DNA of 64,000 nt, taken from Heyndrickxia oleronia (GTDB lineage: Bacteria > Bacillota > Bacilli > Bacillales > Bacillaceae_C). The stretch is taken from positions 4,435,509-4,499,508 of the forward strand of contig NZ_CP065424.1 in the NCBI RefSeq assembly GCF_017809215.1, in the 5' to 3' direction. A program made the translations under genes and the position numbers. The notes under the pieces are model-generated. The model did no database searches, had not been told where the DNA came from, and saw only the letters and a list, made by a program, of their open reading frames with translations. Each line of letters opens with the position of its first letter. Positions within the stretch are counted from its first letter, which is position 1. Shown here in pieces: positions 61,926-64,000 of this stretch.

Positions 61926-63008
61926 ATGAGAGATTATTCAATTACTATCATCGAAAATCAAGAAAAAAAACAAAAGCCTGATCCTAATCAACTTGAATTC
62001 GGAAAACACTTTACAGACCATATGTTCATAATGGATTATACAGAAGGAACAGGATGGCATGATCCCCGAATTGTACCTTATCAGCCTATCTCCTTAGATC
62101 CTGCTGCTATGATTTTCCACTATGGACAAACCGTATTCGAAGGGCTTAAAGCATACAAAACACAAGATAACAGGGTGCTTTTATTTAGACCTGAAAAAAA
62201 TATGGAAAGATTGAATATGTCGAATGATCGCTTATGTATACCACAAATTGAAGAAGAATTTATTTTAGATTGCTTAAAACAATTAATTAGCATGGATCAA
62301 GATTGGATTCCATCAGCTGAGGGAACTTCCCTCTATATCCGTCCTTTTATCATCTCAACAGAACCATACTTAGGAGTAGCCGCATCAAAAACCTATCGAT
62401 TTATGATTATCCTTTCCCCTGTCGGATCTTACTATAAGGAAGGAATTCATCCAGTAAAGATATTTGTAGAGCGTGAATATGTTCGTGCTGTTGCTGGTGG
62501 TACAGGAAAGGCGAAAACTGCAGGAAATTACGCAGGGAGTCTGAAAGCACAGGAAGTATCAGAAAAACTAGGCTATTCACAGGTTCTTTGGTTGGATGGA
62601 ATTGAGAAAAAGTACATTGAAGAAGTAGGAAGTATGAACATCTTCTTTAAAATCAATGGAGAAGTAGTCACACCAGCCTTAAATGGCAGTATCCTAGAAG
62701 GCGTTACAAGAAACTCAGTCATTCAGCTTTTAAATCACTGGGGTGTTCCTGTTACTGAGCGCAGGATATCTATTGATGAGATTTATGAAAGCTACAAAAA
62801 AGGGTTAGTTGAGGAAATCTTCGGAACAGGTACAGCTGCAGTTATTTCTCCTGTTGGGGAATTGAATTGGGAAGGTGAAAAAATGGTGATTAACGATGGT
62901 CAGACTGGAGCATTGTCAAAAAAGCTTTATCATACAATCACTAGTATTCAAAATGGTAATGAGCCAGATCCATTCGAATGGACAGTTGAAGTAAAACCCA
63001 ATTGTTAA
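61926..63008 (+). CDS. ilvE: Branched-chain amino acid aminotransferase
   Basis: A 360-residue fold-type IV PLP aminotransferase matching IlvE-type enzymes (YwaA/YbgE of Bacillus). It has the MIFHYGQTVFEGLKAYK start of the active site, the PLP-lysine segment TGKAKTAGNYAGSLKAQ near residue 200, and EVGSMNIFF, EGVTRNSVI and EIFGTGTAAVISPVG. It catalyses the last step of valine, leucine and isoleucine synthesis and the first of their breakdown, with 2-oxoglutarate and glutamate. AAAGAGGGACTAAAA precedes the ATG. It is a single gene; a possible CodY site lies upstream. Confidence 0.94.
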   Translation: MRDYSITIIENQEKKQKPDPNQLEFGKHFTDHMFIMDYTEGTGWHDPRIVPYQPISLDPAAMIFHYGQTVFEGLKAYKTQDNRVLLFRPEKNMERLNMSNDRLCIPQIEEEFILDCLKQLISMDQDWIPSAEGTSLYIRPFIISTEPYLGVAASKTYRFMIILSPVGSYYKEGIHPVKIFVEREYVRAVAGGTGKAKTAGNYAGSLKAQEVSEKLGYSQVLWLDGIEKKYIEEVGSMNIFFKINGEVVTPALNGSILEGVTRNSVIQLLNHWGVPVTERRISIDEIYESYKKGLVEEIFGTGTAAVISPVGELNWEGEKMVINDGQTGALSKKLYHTITSIQNGNEPDPFEWTVEVKPNC

Positions 63009-63046
63009 AACAGTTCCTTACCTATTTATTGTATAATTGGCTTCGT

Positions 63047-63084
63047 GAGTCTTTTTAATATTGACATCTGTAAGACTCCTTTTT
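63047..63084 (+). terminator. Rho-independent terminator of ilvE
   Basis: GAGTCTT (63047-63053) pairs with AAGACTC (63072-63078) around a large AT-rich loop, followed by CTTTTT. Confidence 0.65.
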
Positions 63085-63129
63085 ATCAGCCCAGATAAAA
63101 TGCAAATTTTATAAAAGGAGATCAGGATT

Positions 63130-63801
63130 TTGAGTAAGCGGAAATTTGGAGGAATTGGCTTTGTTATCGCTGTTATTCTTGTTGTTTTAGTCTATAAAGG
63201 AGTTATCAATACCCCTGAAAAAGTCACAAATAGTGTACAGGTGGAAAAGACACAAGAAGATCAAAATAAAAAAGCTGATAATATATCTAATGAGCAAAAA
63301 AATGGATCTAAGGGTACTTCTGACAATCAACGTGTCTCGGTACAATTAACACGAACTGTAGATGGAGACACAATAAAAGTGCTTTATAAGGGGAAAGCGG
63401 AAACGGTTCGCTATTTATTAATAGATACACCCGAATCGAAAAAACCAGGAACTTGTGTTCAACCATATGCAAAAAGTGCTTCCGAAAAAAACGAACAATT
63501 AGTTTCGAGTGGAGATTTATCTCTAGAATTTGATAATGGAAATGAAAGAGATAAATACGGGCGCCTACTAGCCTATGTTTTTGTTGATGGAAAATCGGTT
63601 CAAGAAACTCTATTAAAAGAAGGCTATGCTCGAGTTGCATACATTTATGAACCAACGTATAAATATCTTGATCAATTTAAACAAGATGAAAAAATTGCCC
63701 AAGAGCGTGGTTTACGGATATGGTCTAATAAAGGACTCGTAACAGATAGAGGCTTTAATGGTTGTGCTACTGATGTAAAAAAATCAAGTACTAATCACTG
63801 A
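63130..63801 (+). CDS. Thermonuclease (SNase) family nuclease, C-terminally shortened
   Basis: A 223-residue protein starting at TTG 63130, with AAAAGGAG about ten bases upstream. A membrane anchor or signal segment (FVIAVILVVLVYKGV, about 10-25) and a charged linker (about 30-65) precede the SNase domain: RTVDGDTIKVLYKGK, VRYLLIDTPESKKPG, NERDKYGRLLAYVFVDG and IYEPTYKYLDQFKQDEKIAQERGLRIWS. These contain the catalytic Arg, Glu and Asp residues. Homologues usually continue into an excalibur calcium-binding domain; here a TGA at 63799-63801 cuts the frame, and that domain follows in another frame. The nuclease core itself is complete. Confidence 0.9.
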   Translation: MSKRKFGGIGFVIAVILVVLVYKGVINTPEKVTNSVQVEKTQEDQNKKADNISNEQKNGSKGTSDNQRVSVQLTRTVDGDTIKVLYKGKAETVRYLLIDTPESKKPGTCVQPYAKSASEKNEQLVSSGDLSLEFDNGNERDKYGRLLAYVFVDGKSVQETLLKEGYARVAYIYEPTYKYLDQFKQDEKIAQERGLRIWSNKGLVTDRGFNGCATDVKKSSTNH

Positions 63802-63805
63802 TTAG

Positions 63806-64000
63806 ACGCCCATACCGACTGAGTCAAAAAACGCAGCATCAAAAAGAACAACATCACCTACATCTGAAACAGGTAGTACGGAATTTTTTACCAACTGCAC
63901 AGAATTAAGAGAGAAATATCCAGATGGAGTACCAAGTACACACTCTACTTACAAAGCAAAAATGGATCGTGATCATGATAATTATGCATGTGAAAAATAA
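63806..64000 (+). pseudogene. Detached excalibur calcium-binding domain of the thermonuclease
   Basis: In the frame one base off the nuclease frame, the sequence after a TAG at 63803-63805 reads on to a TAA at 63998-64000. It contains FFTNCTELREKYPDGVPS and DRDHDNYACE, the excalibur domain with its DxDxDxxxCE calcium loop and paired cysteines. There is no start codon or ribosome binding site. At least a nonsense change and a frame change separate it from the nuclease, so it is a decayed 3' end of that gene. Confidence 0.8.

Overview
The window is a contiguous piece of chromosome from a low-GC, endospore-forming Bacillaceae (Bacillus sensu lato). This is supported by a complete gerA-type germinant receptor operon (27382-31344), a CotA-type spore-coat laccase (35760-37313), an intracellular subtilisin with an LIPY propeptide (33442-34437), a KinB-like sporulation-type histidine kinase (2296-3501), AGGAGG-type ribosome binding sites, frequent TTG/GTG starts, and S-box and preQ1 riboswitches of Bacillus type. 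I see no rRNA, tRNA, prophage, insertion sequence or CRISPR array.

Layout. 1-2.2 kb: a truncated amidoligase (COOH-NH2 ligase) gene and, divergent from it, an N-formylglutamate-amidohydrolase-like gene. 2.2-8.2 kb: orphan histidine kinase, aspartokinase III, two short copies of an intergenic repeat, and a large TPR/dynamin-like GTPase. 8.5-12.8 kb: a four-gene operon with a heterodimeric ABC exporter, a small excisionase-like HTH protein and a VOC/PhnB protein. 12.9-19.8 kb: housekeeping and salvage enzymes (histidine phosphatase, Nudix hydrolase, peptidase E, M29 aminopeptidase), an ABC-2 exporter pair and an EEP-family nuclease. 20.1-27.2 kb: a small unknown protein, an alkyltransferase-like DNA repair protein, preQ1 riboswitch plus queT, a MarR-MFS operon, a MATE exporter and a UvrD-type helicase. 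27.4-37.3 kb: germination operon, D-serine dehydratase, intracellular subtilisin, small proteins and CotA. 37.5-41.4 kb: cstA with its ybdD partner, and fetAB. 41.5-42.4 kb: a 17-unit minisatellite with an exact 52-bp period. 42.5-50 kb: lactonase, membrane protein, universal stress protein, aryl-sulfate sulfotransferase, a tandem SDR pair and a divergent GAF/LuxR regulator. 50-64 kb: RlmN-family methyltransferase, a diguanylate cyclase, a nucleoside transporter with a 5' frameshift, an SAM-riboswitch-controlled amino-acid ABC transporter (cystine/methionine type), a GGDEF-EAL protein, a zinc-ribbon protein, branched-chain aminotransferase, and a thermonuclease whose C-terminal excalibur domain is cut off by mutation.

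Functional themes are drug and metabolite export (three ABC exporters, MFS, MATE), amino-acid metabolism (aspartokinase, dsdA, branched-chain aminotransferase, cystine-type uptake, peptidases), sporulation and germination, and cyclic-di-GMP signalling. Most terminators and several promoters can be read directly.

The least explained signals are: (1) a dispersed family of about 95-155 bp intergenic repeats with at least six or seven copies here; (2) the 52-bp minisatellite upstream of fetAB; (3) the TPR/dynamin-like GTPase with non-canonical G3 and G4 motifs; (4) the amidoligase/hydrolase pair at the left edge; (5) two genes broken by small mutations (nucleoside transporter 5' end, thermonuclease 3' end); and (6) a 9-G tract inside the cofactor loop of dsdA. 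I found no clear-cut new defence or mobile system. Several start codons were moved downstream because the upstream candidate lies in or next to the Shine-Dalgarno sequence.
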